64,000 nucleotides of DNA, taken from CBDBJK01 sp965206395 (GTDB taxonomy: Bacteria > Chloroflexota > Dehalococcoidia > Lucifugimonadales > CATOSD01). The position numbers were made by a program, and so were the translations under genes. The notes beneath the pieces were generated by a model. The model was not told where the DNA came from, ran no database searches, and saw only the letters and a list, made by a program, of their open reading frames with translations. The DNA is taken from positions 248,001 through 312,000 of the forward strand of contig CBDBJK010000037.1 of assembly GCA_965206395.1 (NCBI GenBank). Direction: 5' to 3'. Of the stretch, positions 53,150 through 61,811 are shown in pieces. Within the stretch, counting starts at the first letter, position 1. Each line of letters begins with the position of its first letter.

Positions 53150-54610
53150 GTGACCGATAAAGTTCGGGTGAGATACGCGCCCAGCCCCACAGGTGCAACC
53201 CACGTTGGCAACGTGCGCACGGCCATTTTCAACTGGCTGTTCGCTCGACATACCGGGGGCACATTTTTCATTCGCGTGGAGGACACCGACCAGAGCCGCA
53301 AGATCGAGGGCGCGACAGACGTGATGCTCGAAGCTCTGCGCTGGCTTGGGCTAGACTGGGATGAAGGCCCGGACATCGGCGGCGACTATGGCCCGTACTA
53401 TCAGTCTGACCGTCTTGAGCTATATAGGCAGGTCGCCGACCAACTGGTGAAGAACAAACAGGCCTATCTCTGCTACTGCTCGGCTGAGCGTCTGACGGAG
53501 ATGAGAGAGGAACAGCAAAAGCGCAGCCAGTCGCCCGGCTACGACCGTCGATGCCGCGATATGAGCGAGGAGGAGCGCCTGGAGCATGAACGCAGTGGGG
53601 TCACGCCCGTCGTCCGCTTCATGATGCCGCTTGACGGCACAACCATACTCAACGACATCATACACGGCGAAATATCCTTCGATAACCAGCTTGTGGACGA
53701 CTTCGTGATGCTGAAGTCGGACGGGTATCCCACGTATCACCTCGCAAACGTGATTGACGACCATCACATGGAGATAAGCCACGTGATGCGCGGCGACGAC
53801 TGGATTTCCAGTTCACCGCGTCACCTGCAACTATACAGCGCGCTGGGCTGGAAGCCGCCGCAGTTCGCGCACCTGCCGATGATTCTGGCCCCGGACAGGT
53901 CGAAGCTCGGCAAGCGACATGGCGCTACCTCCGTTCTTGAGTATCGAGAGATGGGCTATCTGCCTCAAACGATGGTCAACTTCCTCTCTTTGCTTGGATG
54001 GTCGCTCGACGATAAGACCGAGATATTCTCTGCCGATGAACTCATAAGGCATTTCACAATCGAGCGCGTGGCGAAGGCCGGGGCCATCTTCAACACCGAA
54101 AAGCTCAACTGGATGAACGGCACGCACATTCGCCAGATAAGCCAGGATGAGCTTGCCGACGCCTTGCTCGATTACTGGCGACATTACCCGTCCGTGGAGA
54201 TACCAGAGCTACCGGATAGGCAATACCTGCTAAAAATGATTCCGCTGGTACAGGAGAGGCTGAAAGAACTGAGAGACGCGGCTCCGCTTCTTTCGTTTTT
54301 CTTCAAGACCGAGCCAGTATACGAAAGCGCGGAGCTTGTGCAGAAGGGCATGGACGCCGAAGGAACAAAGGGAGCGCTAAACGCGGCGTTTACCGGTATT
54401 TCTGGGCTTGGGGCATTCGACACCGAGTCAATCGAGGAAATGCTGAGGCCACTTGCGAAGGAGCTTAACGTCAAGGCGGGCCAGCTATTCGGGTCACTGC
54501 GCGTAGCCACGACCGGCCTACGTGTCGCGCCGCCGCTGTTCGAGACGATGGAAGTGCTGGGCAAGGAACGCACGCTGGCCTCAATTCAGGGGGCGATTGA
54601 CAGGCTGTGA
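53150..54610 (+). CDS. gltX: Glutamyl-tRNA synthetase
   Basis: A 486-residue class I synthetase. The HIGH-type motif is in RYAPSPTGATHVGNVRTAIFN and the KMSKS-type motif in SKLGKRHGATSVLEY. RIEDTDQ-like RVEDTDQSRKIEGA and MRGDDWISSSPRHL are also typical. It charges tRNA-Glu, and perhaps tRNA-Gln if GatCAB is present elsewhere (not in the window; the YqeY protein downstream has only the GatB tail domain). Start is GTG, chosen because the VRVRYAPSPTG strand begins three codons later. Monocistronic: a repeat pair follows. Confidence 0.96.
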   Translation: MTDKVRVRYAPSPTGATHVGNVRTAIFNWLFARHTGGTFFIRVEDTDQSRKIEGATDVMLEALRWLGLDWDEGPDIGGDYGPYYQSDRLELYRQVADQLVKNKQAYLCYCSAERLTEMREEQQKRSQSPGYDRRCRDMSEEERLEHERSGVTPVVRFMMPLDGTTILNDIIHGEISFDNQLVDDFVMLKSDGYPTYHLANVIDDHHMEISHVMRGDDWISSSPRHLQLYSALGWKPPQFAHLPMILAPDRSKLGKRHGATSVLEYREMGYLPQTMVNFLSLLGWSLDDKTEIFSADELIRHFTIERVAKAGAIFNTEKLNWMNGTHIRQISQDELADALLDYWRHYPSVEIPELPDRQYLLKMIPLVQERLKELRDAAPLLSFFFKTEPVYESAELVQKGMDAEGTKGALNAAFTGISGLGAFDTESIEEMLRPLAKELNVKAGQLFGSLRVATTGLRVAPPLFETMEVLGKERTLASIQGAIDRL

Positions 54611-54669
54611 GATGGTATCTATTGAGCCTTGTATAAACGTCTCATGGAGATTGGTTTCCGAGCATTTCA

Positions 54670-54751
54670 CCCTCACCTCAATCCTCTCTCATCGAGGGAG
54701 AGGAGGTTGTCCCCTTCTCCCTTGACGGGAGAAGGCTGGGATGAGGGTGAG
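54670..54751. repeat. Inverted pair of CCCTCACC/CCTCTCCC repeats, empty
   Basis: CCCTCACCTCAATCCTCTCT...GAGGGAGAGGA (54670-54704) faces CCCCTTCTCCCTTGACGGGA...GGATGAGGGTGAG (54711-54751), only 6 bp apart. Each half has its own hairpin (for example CCTTCTCCCttgacGGGAGAAGG). It lies between gltX and the yqeY promoter and could stop gltX transcription. Confidence 0.75.
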
Positions 54752-54806
54752 ACTTTAGCCGATTGTTAAGTTTGGATATTAAATTTCAATACAGGGGCCG
54801 TAATTC

Positions 54807-54835
54807 TTGACACCTCAATAGGCGGTATCTATACT
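54807..54835 (+). promoter_or_regulatory. Strong sigma-70-type promoter of the yqeY-purQ operon
   Basis: TTGACA (54807-54812), 17-bp spacer, TATACT (54830-54835). Expected start near 54842, giving a ~39-nt leader with AGGA 6 nt before the ATG at 54881. Confidence 0.85.
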
Positions 54836-54880
54836 TCGACGTTGAATCGAATCCACACCATTTTTATTGCAGGACAAAAC

Positions 54881-55342
54881 ATGCCGATACAGGCCAGATT
54901 ACAGGAAGACCTCAAACAGGCGATGCGCGACAAGGACGCTGCTCGACGCTCGGTGCTACGTTACCTGCGCTCCGAGATACACAACGAGGAGATAGCTAAG
55001 CAGACGGAGCTTGACGACGAAGGCATCATCAGCGTGCTGACTCGGCAGGTGCAGCAACGCCGTGACAGCATTGAGGCCTACGAGGCCGCGAATCGCCAGG
55101 ACCTGGTTGACAAGGAGAAGGGCGAGCTTGCGATTATCTTTGAATACATGCCTCAGCAGATGTCCAGGGAAGAGATTATCGACGTGGTGCATCAGGCCAT
55201 CCAGGATTCGGGCGCTGCGGGGCCAGGGGACATGGGCAAGGTGATGGGACGCATCATGCCCCAGGTTCGCGGCAGGGCAGACGGCAAAGAGGTCAATTCC
55301 ATAGTCTCCGAGGAGCTTAAACGTCTGGCGGAAATAGAGTAA
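54881..55342 (+). CDS. GatB/YqeY domain protein
   Basis: A 153-residue YqeY-family protein: LQEDLKQAMRDKDAARRSVLRYLRSEIHNEEI, then EKGELAIIFEYMPQQMSREEIIDVVHQAI and GKVMGRIMPQVRGRADGKEVNSIV. The fold matches the tail domain of GatB, which binds tRNA in the amidotransferase, and free YqeY proteins may act in tRNA-linked amide transfer, though the exact role is unproven. It is the first gene after a strong promoter and abuts purQ with no gap. Confidence 0.9.
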   Translation: MPIQARLQEDLKQAMRDKDAARRSVLRYLRSEIHNEEIAKQTELDDEGIISVLTRQVQQRRDSIEAYEAANRQDLVDKEKGELAIIFEYMPQQMSREEIIDVVHQAIQDSGAAGPGDMGKVMGRIMPQVRGRADGKEVNSIVSEELKRLAEIE

Positions 55343-56068
55343 ATGAGATTTGGCGTTATCGTATTCCCCGGCACATGGAGCGATACCGATTGCTTCAACG
55401 TCCTCAGCGAAGTCTTCCAGCAACCAGTAAACTATGTGTGGCACAAAGAGACTGACCTTTCCGATTACGATTGCGTCATTCTTCCCGGCGGATTCTCTTA
55501 CGGCGACTACCTTAGGCCGGGAGCCATCGCACGCTTTTCGCCTGTCATGAAGGCAGTGGAGGAGTTCGCGGAACTGGGCAAGCTGGTGCTTGGAATTTGC
55601 AACGGCTTCCAGATACTGTGCGAGGCCGGATTGCTGCCGGGCGTGCTTATGCGGAACGCTCACCTTCAGTTCCGATGCCAGTGGACTCACCTGCGGGTAG
55701 AAAACGCTTCCTCTTCCTTCACCAGCGCAGCCACAGCGGGCCAGGTGCTTCGCATTCCCATCTCTCACGGCGAGGGCAATTACTTCGCCGACGCTACCAC
55801 AATCAGCGCACTCGAGGCCGAAAATCGTGTGGCTTTCCGCTACTGCACGGCCAATGGCGAGGTGACCGACGAAGCGAATCCTAACGGCTCGCTTGGCAAC
55901 ATCGCGGGCATAGCCAACGCTCGCGGCAACGTGCTGGGCATGATGCCGCACCCCGAGCGCTGCTGCGAAAGTCTGCTAGGCGGCGACGACGGCAAGCTCA
56001 TCTTTGAATCGCTGATTCGTGCCGCAATTCCGCTTCTGGCGACAGGCGCGGAGAGGTCGCTCGCGTAA
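55343..56068 (+). CDS. purQ: Phosphoribosylformylglycinamidine synthase glutaminase subunit
   Basis: A 241-residue class I glutamine amidotransferase that supplies NH3 for FGAM synthesis, step 4 of purine synthesis. MRFGVIVFPGTWSDTDCFNVL is the usual start; DCVILPGGFSYGDYLRPGAIARFSP, the nucleophile elbow LGICNGFQIL (Cys) and HPERCCE (His and Glu) complete the triad region. The synthase subunit PurL is encoded 1.2 kb downstream. The small third subunit PurS, normally next to purQ, is not found in the window. The last base overlaps the ATG of the first EamA gene. Confidence 0.94.
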   Translation: MRFGVIVFPGTWSDTDCFNVLSEVFQQPVNYVWHKETDLSDYDCVILPGGFSYGDYLRPGAIARFSPVMKAVEEFAELGKLVLGICNGFQILCEAGLLPGVLMRNAHLQFRCQWTHLRVENASSSFTSAATAGQVLRIPISHGEGNYFADATTISALEAENRVAFRYCTANGEVTDEANPNGSLGNIAGIANARGNVLGMMPHPERCCESLLGGDDGKLIFESLIRAAIPLLATGAERSLA

Positions 56069-56490
56069 TGCTAGGCATTGTACTCGCCCTGTCCGCTGCC
56101 CTCGGTTTCGGTCTCAGTGCAATTTTCGCCCGATTAGCCCTACAGCATATGCGCGCCACCACCGGAACCCTTATATCGCTGATCGTCGGAACAGCCATCG
56201 CCATGGCATTGGCGTTTGCGATTTACCCGGATAAAGTTCTTGGCCTTGCCGCAGTTGCATTCCTGTGGTTTTTGCTTTCTGGATTCATCAACTTCCCGTT
56301 AGGGCGATTTTTCAACTACCTCAGTGTAGGCATGATCGGAATTTCCAAGGCAACTCCAATAATCGGCGCATCTCCGCTATTCGCCACAACTCTGGCGGTT
56401 ACAGTTGGAGGCGAATCTCTCAGCCTGATTACCTTGCTGGGCACATTCTCGATAATCGGAGGGCTGGCTCTGATACTCAGCCAAAGATGA
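56068..56490 (+). CDS. EamA-type (DMT) half-transporter, first
   Basis: A 140-residue protein with five hydrophobic segments, one EamA domain: LGIVLALSAALGFGLSAIFARLALQHMRATTGTLISLIVGTAIAM, then YLSVGMIGISKATPIIGASPLFATTLAV and a final GTFSIIGGLALILSQR. Full EamA transporters have two such domains in one chain; here the second is encoded by the next, overlapping gene (ATGA). The two probably pair in the membrane to export a metabolite. The stop and start do not look like a frameshift, because the second gene has its own start and a basic N-terminus. Confidence 0.85.
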   Translation: MLGIVLALSAALGFGLSAIFARLALQHMRATTGTLISLIVGTAIAMALAFAIYPDKVLGLAAVAFLWFLLSGFINFPLGRFFNYLSVGMIGISKATPIIGASPLFATTLAVTVGGESLSLITLLGTFSIIGGLALILSQR

Positions 56491-56948
56491 CAACAAGCAT
56501 CACTCGACGCAATCTGTACCTTGGATACCTCACGTCTCTTGGAGCGGCAGCCTGCTACGGGTCTGTGGCGGTGGTCGGGGCGAAGATTGTCAGGGAATAC
56601 GCTCCGCCTATTGTAGGCAGCGCATTCTCATTGATGTTTGGCACGATTATCGTAGCCGTCTTGTTCCACCGCCACGTTATCGAGGACTATAAGCATATAC
56701 CGAGGCGAGGATGGATTTTCATATCGTTGGCGGGCTTCGCATCGACATGGGGCGTGAGTTTCTGGTTCCTTGCTCTGAGCAATGCTCCCGTCGTATTGGT
56801 TACACCCGTCGCCGCAACGAACCCGTTGATGGCGCTGTTGATTACTCACGTTTTCTTGCAACAGCTGGAGCGCGTGACTTTGCGCACGGTGTTCGGCGCG
56901 TTGATGGTCGTCGGCGGAGTCGCGCTCATTGCAATCGGCAACGGATAG
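56487..56948 (+). CDS. EamA-type (DMT) half-transporter, second
   Basis: A 153-residue second EamA half: SLGAAACYGSVAVVGAKIVREYAPPIVGSAFSLMFGTIIVAV, GWIFISLAGFASTWGVSFWFLALSNAPVVLVTPVAATNPLMALLI, FLQQLERVTLRTVFGALMVVGGVALIAIG. Five TM segments after a short basic start (MTTSITRRN) that favours a cytosolic N-terminus. As a partner to the first half it could make the antiparallel two-domain unit of drug/metabolite transporters. Confidence 0.85.
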   Translation: MTTSITRRNLYLGYLTSLGAAACYGSVAVVGAKIVREYAPPIVGSAFSLMFGTIIVAVLFHRHVIEDYKHIPRRGWIFISLAGFASTWGVSFWFLALSNAPVVLVTPVAATNPLMALLITHVFLQQLERVTLRTVFGALMVVGGVALIAIGNG

Positions 56949-57034
56949 CAGACGCGTTGATCTTCACCGTGCTAACGGCTTGGCAGAGGTAGGTATATAA
57001 AATGGAAAAATGCGATTATACAAGGGGACGTGGC

Positions 57035-57205
57035 GACCTCACCCCAACTGTTCGTAGGCAAACCTCAATTATGGTCGCCCCTCTCCTCTTGAGGAGAGGG
57101 GTCGCCTAAATCTACTTCAAGCTCTGGATTACGTGGGGTGAGGTCAAGCGCACGACTGCACATATCGCTGCGTTCTTAGAATCTGCGTACACCAGTCAAC
57201 CACCA
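57035..57205. repeat. Complete palindromic repeat, GACCTCACCCC family
   Basis: Perfect 11-bp ends GACCTCACCCC (57035-57045) and GGGGTGAGGTC (57135-57145) enclose a hairpin CCCCTCTCCTC-TT-GAGGAGAGGGG (57078-57101). A tail to about 57205 matches the tail of the copy at 19101 (CACATCG...TTAGAA...CAGTCAAC). This is the fullest copy in the window and occupies most of the 289-bp gap between the EamA genes and purL. Confidence 0.75.
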
Positions 57206-57237
57206 TGGGTAAGAGAACTAGAGAGAAGGCTTAAAAG

Positions 57238-59458
57238 ATGCCTGTGTCAAAAGAAGCCTTAGACCAACTAGCCCTGTCCGAACAGGAATACGAGGCCATA
57301 GTCGAGCGACTGGGCAGGGAACCCAACGAGCTTGAGCTAGGCTTGTTCGGCTCCTTGTGGAGCGAACATTGCGGCTATCAGCACTCCAAGCCCCTGCTGA
57401 GGCTGCTCGCCAGCGACAGCCCGCGTATGCTAGTCGAGGCGGGCAAGGAAAACGCAGGCGTCGTCGACATCGGGGACGGCCTTGCCATAGTCATGAAGAT
57501 CGAGTCTCACAACCATCCGTCGGCAATCGAGCCATACGAGGGCGCGGCGACAGGCGTTGGCGGCATCGTTCGCGACATCTTCGCTATGGGGGCCAGACCA
57601 ATCGCATTGCTGAATTCGCTGCGCTTTGGCCCACTGACCGAGCCACACAACAGGTATCTGCTCAATGGGGTCGTAGCCGGAATATCAGGCTACGGCAACT
57701 GCATCGGCATACCGGACGTTGGCGGCGAGATATGCTTCGCGCCCTCGTATTCGGGAAACCCTCTGGTGAACGCCATGTGCGTCGGCATTCTGGAAAAAGG
57801 CAACCTCGTCAGTGCCACGACTGGCGGCTCAGGGAATCTGCTCATGCTTGTAGGCGCGGACACCGGACGAGACGGCATTCACGGCGCGTCCGGCCTGGCG
57901 TCACGCTCTTTCGAGGAAGACAGGGAGCTTCGGCCTACTGTGCAGGTGGGGAACCCATTCCTCGAAAAGGTGCTGATCGAGGCCTGCCTTGAGGTCGCGC
58001 AGACCGACCACTTCGTCGGCATACAAGACCTTGGAGCGGCAGGACTTACCAGCGCAAGCGTCGAGTCTGCCGCCAATGGCGGAAGCGGTATCGACATCGA
58101 CATATCCCGCATCCCGCGTCGAGAGGACGGAATGGTTCCCTACGACGTAATGCTCTCAGAATCTCAGGAGAGGATGCTCATCATCGTTAAAGAGGGCCAC
58201 GAAGACCCGGTAAAGGCCATCTTCGACAAATGGGACTTGCAGTCCACCGTAATCGGCACGGTCACGGGCGAAGGGATGACGAGGATATTCGATGGGGAAA
58301 CGCTTGAGGCCGAGGTTCCAGTTCGTCTGCTGACAGACCCGCCCGCTCTACAGACCTCAGGGCGTCAAACCGGAGTGGCTAACGAAATTACAGGAGTACG
58401 ACCTCGACAAAGTACCTTTGCCCGAAGAATCCGCAAACGTGGTGCTTTTGAGGCTTCTGGCGTCCCCGAACATCGCCAGCAAAGAGTGGGTGTACAGGCA
58501 GTACGACCACCAGGTACAGACCAACACTGTAGTGTCGCCGGGCGGAGACGCCGCCGTGTTGCGTATCAAAGGCACTCGGCGAGGCATAGCCCTTTCCACT
58601 GATGGCAATAGCCGGTATTGCTACCTCGACCCCTTCCTAGGCGGCATGATTGCCGTCGCGGAGGCCTGCCGCAACGTAGCCTGCACAGGAGCGGAGCCAA
58701 TCGCTTTGACAGACTGCCTCAACTTCGGCAACCCGGAGAAGCCCGAAACCTATTATCAGCTAGAAGAGTGCATCAAAGGCATGGCTGAGGCCAGCCGCGC
58801 GTTCGGCGCACCGGTCATCAGCGGCAACGTGAGCCTGTATAACGAGACTCAGGGAGAAGATATTTACCCAACGCCTGTAATTGGCGCGCTTGGCCTGCTG
58901 GAAGACGTATCTCGCCACGCGAGCGTCGGCTTCAAGCAGGCGGGCGACGTTGTGGTACTTCTGGGAGTCGGCGAAGTGCGCGGTGACGCTGCGGCGTTGT
59001 CTGGCAGCGAATACCTGGAGCTTGTTCATTCGCTAGTGGCGGGCATGCCAGCAATAGACATCGACAGGGAGACAGCCATACAGAGGGCATGCCGTCGGCT
59101 CGTTGGCGATGGAATCGCGGTCTCGGCACACGACTGTTCGGACGGCGGACTTGCGGTCACGTTAGCAGAGTGCTGCATCGCTGGCGGAGTAGGATTTCAA
59201 GGCAGCTTCGATTTAGCAGGCAGGTGGGACGCGGCCCTATTCGGGGAGCAGCAGTCTCGAATCGTCGTGTCAATCGCGTCCGAGCGCCTGACTGAGTTTG
59301 AAAGCATTTGCCGCGATGAGGACGTTCCCTGGGTTGTGTTGGGGCAAACGGGTGGTAGCTCAGTGAAAATCAACGACATCGTAGACCTGTCTGTCTCGGA
59401 GTTGGAAGACGTATGGCGGAATAGCTTAGAACGCGCCGTAGGCCAGTCGCGGTCTTGA
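57238..59458 (+). pseudogene. purL: Phosphoribosylformylglycinamidine synthase subunit PurL, with a 1-nt frameshift
   Basis: PurL uses ATP and PurQ-derived ammonia to make FGAM. Part one: LFGSLWSEHCGYQHSKPLL, MKIESHNHPSAIEPYEGAATGVGGIVRDIFAMGARPIALL, VGNPFLEKVLIEAC, GAAGLTSASVESA. Part two: LLASPNIASKEWVYRQYDHQVQTNTVV, LSTDGNSRYCYLDP, FGAPVISGNVSLYNET, HDCSDGGLAVTLAECC. The frame shifts +1 near 58348 (GACCCGCCCGCTCTACAGACC; one C too many restores D-P-P-L-Y-R-P). Removing it yields 740 codons, the normal small-PurL length. In an apparently de novo purine pathway this is more likely an error than a real loss. Confidence 0.94.
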
Positions 59459-59496
59459 CGAGCTTGACAGTAAACACGTATGTTGTTAGATTAAGG

Positions 59497-59502
59497 TATA
59501 AT
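59497..59502 (+). promoter_or_regulatory. -10 box upstream of the fmdB-dtd pair
   Basis: A perfect TATAAT 56 bp before the TTG start of the zinc-ribbon gene. A TTGACA lies at 59464-59469, but the 27-bp distance is too long for it to be the matching -35. Confidence 0.4.
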
Positions 59503-59558
59503 GATAGCAGTCATGTAACGTGACTGCCAGTGACATGACCATGTGGGGGGAGCTACAT

Positions 59559-59915
59559 TTGCCAAGATACGATTATGAATGTGACACGTGCCATCACATT
59601 TTTGAACTGAAGCAGAGTTTTGACTCTGAACCTGTTGCCACCTGCCCAAGTTGCGAAAACAGCGCCCGTCGCAAGTTCCACGCAGTTCCAATTGTGTTCA
59701 AAGGCAGCGGATGGTATGTGAACGACTACGGAAAACGCAGCAATAACACGAACGCGTCTGCCGAGTCCAAGGAATCATCGGACTCAAGCTCAAAGTCAGA
59801 GAGCACATCTGGGACTGAATCCAAAGAGTCGTCCGACTCAAGCTCGAAACCAGAGAGCACGACCAGTTCCACCGCCAAAACAGAATCCACACCAGCCAAA
59901 TCCAAAAGCGAATAG
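59559..59915 (+). CDS. FmdB-family zinc-ribbon protein with Ser-rich tail
   Basis: A 118-residue protein. The first ~45 residues are the FmdB/CxxC zinc ribbon: LPRYDYECDTCHHIFELKQS with one CxxC and VATCPSCENSARRKFHAVP with the second, followed by the typical FKGSGWYVNDYG. The rest is a low-complexity tail with the unit ESKESSDSSSK repeated twice, probably unstructured. Start is a TTG 6 nt after GGGGAG. FmdB proteins are thought to be small regulators; the exact role is unknown. dtd follows 3 bp later. Confidence 0.85.
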   Translation: MPRYDYECDTCHHIFELKQSFDSEPVATCPSCENSARRKFHAVPIVFKGSGWYVNDYGKRSNNTNASAESKESSDSSSKSESTSGTESKESSDSSSKPESTTSSTAKTESTPAKSKSE

Positions 59916-59918
59916 CCA

Positions 59919-60383
59919 GTGCGCGCCCTTGTCCAGAGGGTCTCAGAGGCTTCGGTCTCGGTTGCCGGTGAGATCGTAGGTCGCATAGGGCCAGGGCTGG
60001 TCATCTTGCTCGGCGTCTCCAAGAACGATAGCGACGAAGACGCCAGCTACATAGTCGGCAAGGCAGTCAACCTGCGTATATTTGCCAACGATCAGGAAAG
60101 ATTCAATCGCTCGGCCCTTGAAATTGGGGCCGAGCTTTTAGTTGTCAGCCAGTTTACGCTGTACGGCGATACCCGCAAGGGACGCAGGCCCAGTTTCACA
60201 GAGGCCGCCCTCCCTGAACAGGCAGAGGCCACGTTCAACCGTGTCGTGGAGATGTTCGGGGAGTCGGGTTTGGCAGTACAAACGGGCATTTTTCAGACCC
60301 ATATGATAGTCTCCATCCAAAACGATGGCCCTGTGACGATTATGCTCGATTCAGCCGACAGAGGACGGCCAAGGCGAGGCTGA
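59919..60383 (+). CDS. dtd: D-aminoacyl-tRNA deacylase
   Basis: A 154-residue DTD that removes D-amino acids (and Gly mischarged on tRNA-Ala) from tRNA. MRALVQRVSEASVSVAGEIVGRIGPGLVILLGV opens the protein; the active-site motifs LLVVSQFTLYGDTRKGRRPSF and the Gly-cisPro-containing loop region are visible, with the C-terminal Gly-x-Pro variant given as DGPVTIMLDS. Start is a GTG directly at the conserved MRAL(V)QRV opening. It converges with the TolB-like gene, 21 bp apart. Confidence 0.93.
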   Translation: MRALVQRVSEASVSVAGEIVGRIGPGLVILLGVSKNDSDEDASYIVGKAVNLRIFANDQERFNRSALEIGAELLVVSQFTLYGDTRKGRRPSFTEAALPEQAEATFNRVVEMFGESGLAVQTGIFQTHMIVSIQNDGPVTIMLDSADRGRPRRG

Positions 60384-60404
60384 CAATCTCAGCAAAGCAC
60401 CGTC

Positions 60405-61724
60405 TCACCTCGGCGACCAGAAGCCAAGGATTCCATCGGTTATAGCAAGGGGCAGCGAATCAGGTTCAACGCCGATTACCAGGATTTGCGGCCCTTGCTG
60501 AACGGACGAATCATAACTGAATAATGCGGTAACGGCTTCCGCATCCAATATTCCGGCGAAGACCAGGTCGCGGCTGTCTGGCGACCATAGCGAATGCGAG
60601 TATGCGAACTGGTCGAAGAACTGGAACATCGTCAACTGCTCGCTTGTGGGCACGAAATCTACAATGGGCCATCGGCTCCCATCCGCAGTGTCCAGAATCA
60701 TCCATCGCAGGATGCCGCGCGTTTCGCTGAGAGTTACGTACGCCAGCTTCGAGCTATCAGGCGACCAGAAATAGGCGATTACATTGTCCTGAATCCTGAT
60801 CGGCTGTTTTGCGTCGTCTTCCGAATACAAAGTGAGGTCTTGATATATGAATATGCTTTGGCCCCGGTAGAGCAAAAACTGATCTGTTCCGGCGGCGGCC
60901 AGATACGCGCCGTCGGGAGACCATAGGAATGCTGGGTTAGGCGGCGCTTCTCGTATTCGCCTCGGATTTTCCAGACTTTCGCCGATAACCTCGCCCTCGT
61001 AAATACTGTTGCCGCCATCGCCTGGTTGCACAAACGTTATCGTGCTCCCGGAAGTCTTCCATGCAGCAACGCGATAACCAATGAAAGGGATGTTCAGGTT
61101 GCTTACCTGCAAGGTGTCAGCGGCGTTGACCAGGAAATGGTCTTCGGCTCGATGAACAAGGAGGTATTGTGAATCGGGCGACCAGGATATCCACAGAGGG
61201 CCATTGTCGAGAATCTCGTTGGCGCTGACATCCTCATCAAGGTTGTCGATGAAAAGAGTCAGCCCTTGTGCGGTTCCCGCTATGAAGGAGACGCGACTGC
61301 TGTCAGGCGACCAGAGTGGATAATGAATAACGCCCTCAGCCAGTAACATAGCGACCCCAGGCTCGCCAGTGTAAATCTCCCGCGATGCGCGTCTGGCGGC
61401 ATCGAAGACGTACAGACTCAACTTGCGCTCGTTGAATCCTGCATCAACGACGCCCGAAAACACGAGCCTTCTGGCGTCAGGAGACCACGTAGGCCAGGTG
61501 AAAAAGCCCTCACCCTGATTGATCTGCCAGGGATCAGAGCCATCGGGCAGAACAGCCTCTATCTGCCCATCCGGGCTGACGTAGGCTATCCGGTTCACTA
61601 GCGGCTCAGGAGGCAGAGGCCCCTTGTTTGATGCGATGCCGCCCCGACTCCCAAGCACCGCCGTAACGACTAGCAGCGCCACCAGGATTACGACTCCAGC
61701 ATAGACTCTGTTAGAAATTTCCAT
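60405..61724 (-). CDS. Membrane-anchored TolB-like (PD40/WD40) beta-propeller protein
   Basis: A 439-residue protein with an N-terminal TM anchor (VYAGVVILVALLVVTAVLG) and an extracytoplasmic beta-propeller. At least six PD40-type repeats with W-SPD cores can be seen: FFTWPTWSPDARRLVFSG, YPLWSPDSSRVSFIAG, WISWSPDSQYLLVH, FLWSPDGAYLAAAG, YFWSPDSSKLAYVT, HSLWSPDSRDLVFAG. Such domains bind proteins or peptides; the function is not known. The start at 61724 (MEISNRVYAG) coincides with a copy of the TGAGGGTTGCC repeat. It ends convergent with dtd. Confidence 0.8.
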   Translation of the reverse strand: MEISNRVYAGVVILVALLVVTAVLGSRGGIASNKGPLPPEPLVNRIAYVSPDGQIEAVLPDGSDPWQINQGEGFFTWPTWSPDARRLVFSGVVDAGFNERKLSLYVFDAARRASREIYTGEPGVAMLLAEGVIHYPLWSPDSSRVSFIAGTAQGLTLFIDNLDEDVSANEILDNGPLWISWSPDSQYLLVHRAEDHFLVNAADTLQVSNLNIPFIGYRVAAWKTSGSTITFVQPGDGGNSIYEGEVIGESLENPRRIREAPPNPAFLWSPDGAYLAAAGTDQFLLYRGQSIFIYQDLTLYSEDDAKQPIRIQDNVIAYFWSPDSSKLAYVTLSETRGILRWMILDTADGSRWPIVDFVPTSEQLTMFQFFDQFAYSHSLWSPDSRDLVFAGILDAEAVTALFSYDSSVQQGPQILVIGVEPDSLPLAITDGILGFWSPR

Positions 61725-61745
61725 GAGGGTTGCCGCCCTTACCAC
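61714..61745. repeat. Short repeat TGAGGGTTGCC, copy 3 of 3
   Basis: GAAATTTCCATGAGGGTTGCC followed by GCCCTTACCAC matches 13055-13086 at most positions. It covers the start codon of the propeller gene, whose ATG is the complement of the CAT in the repeat. Confidence 0.45.
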
Positions 61746-61811
61746 ATCCATCCGCCAAAGTATGACGAGGATAGGCTGCCTCTATCTCCATACCGATTTG
61801 CCGTATGCCTT

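Noticed and set aside
54955..55951. 331-codon minus-strand open frame across yqeY and purQ
   Set aside because: It spans two genes with clear family identity on the plus strand and has a His/Arg/Leu-rich shadow composition.
59464..59469. TTGACA as -35 for the TATAAT at 59497
   Set aside because: The spacing of 27 bp is far outside the 16-19 bp range.
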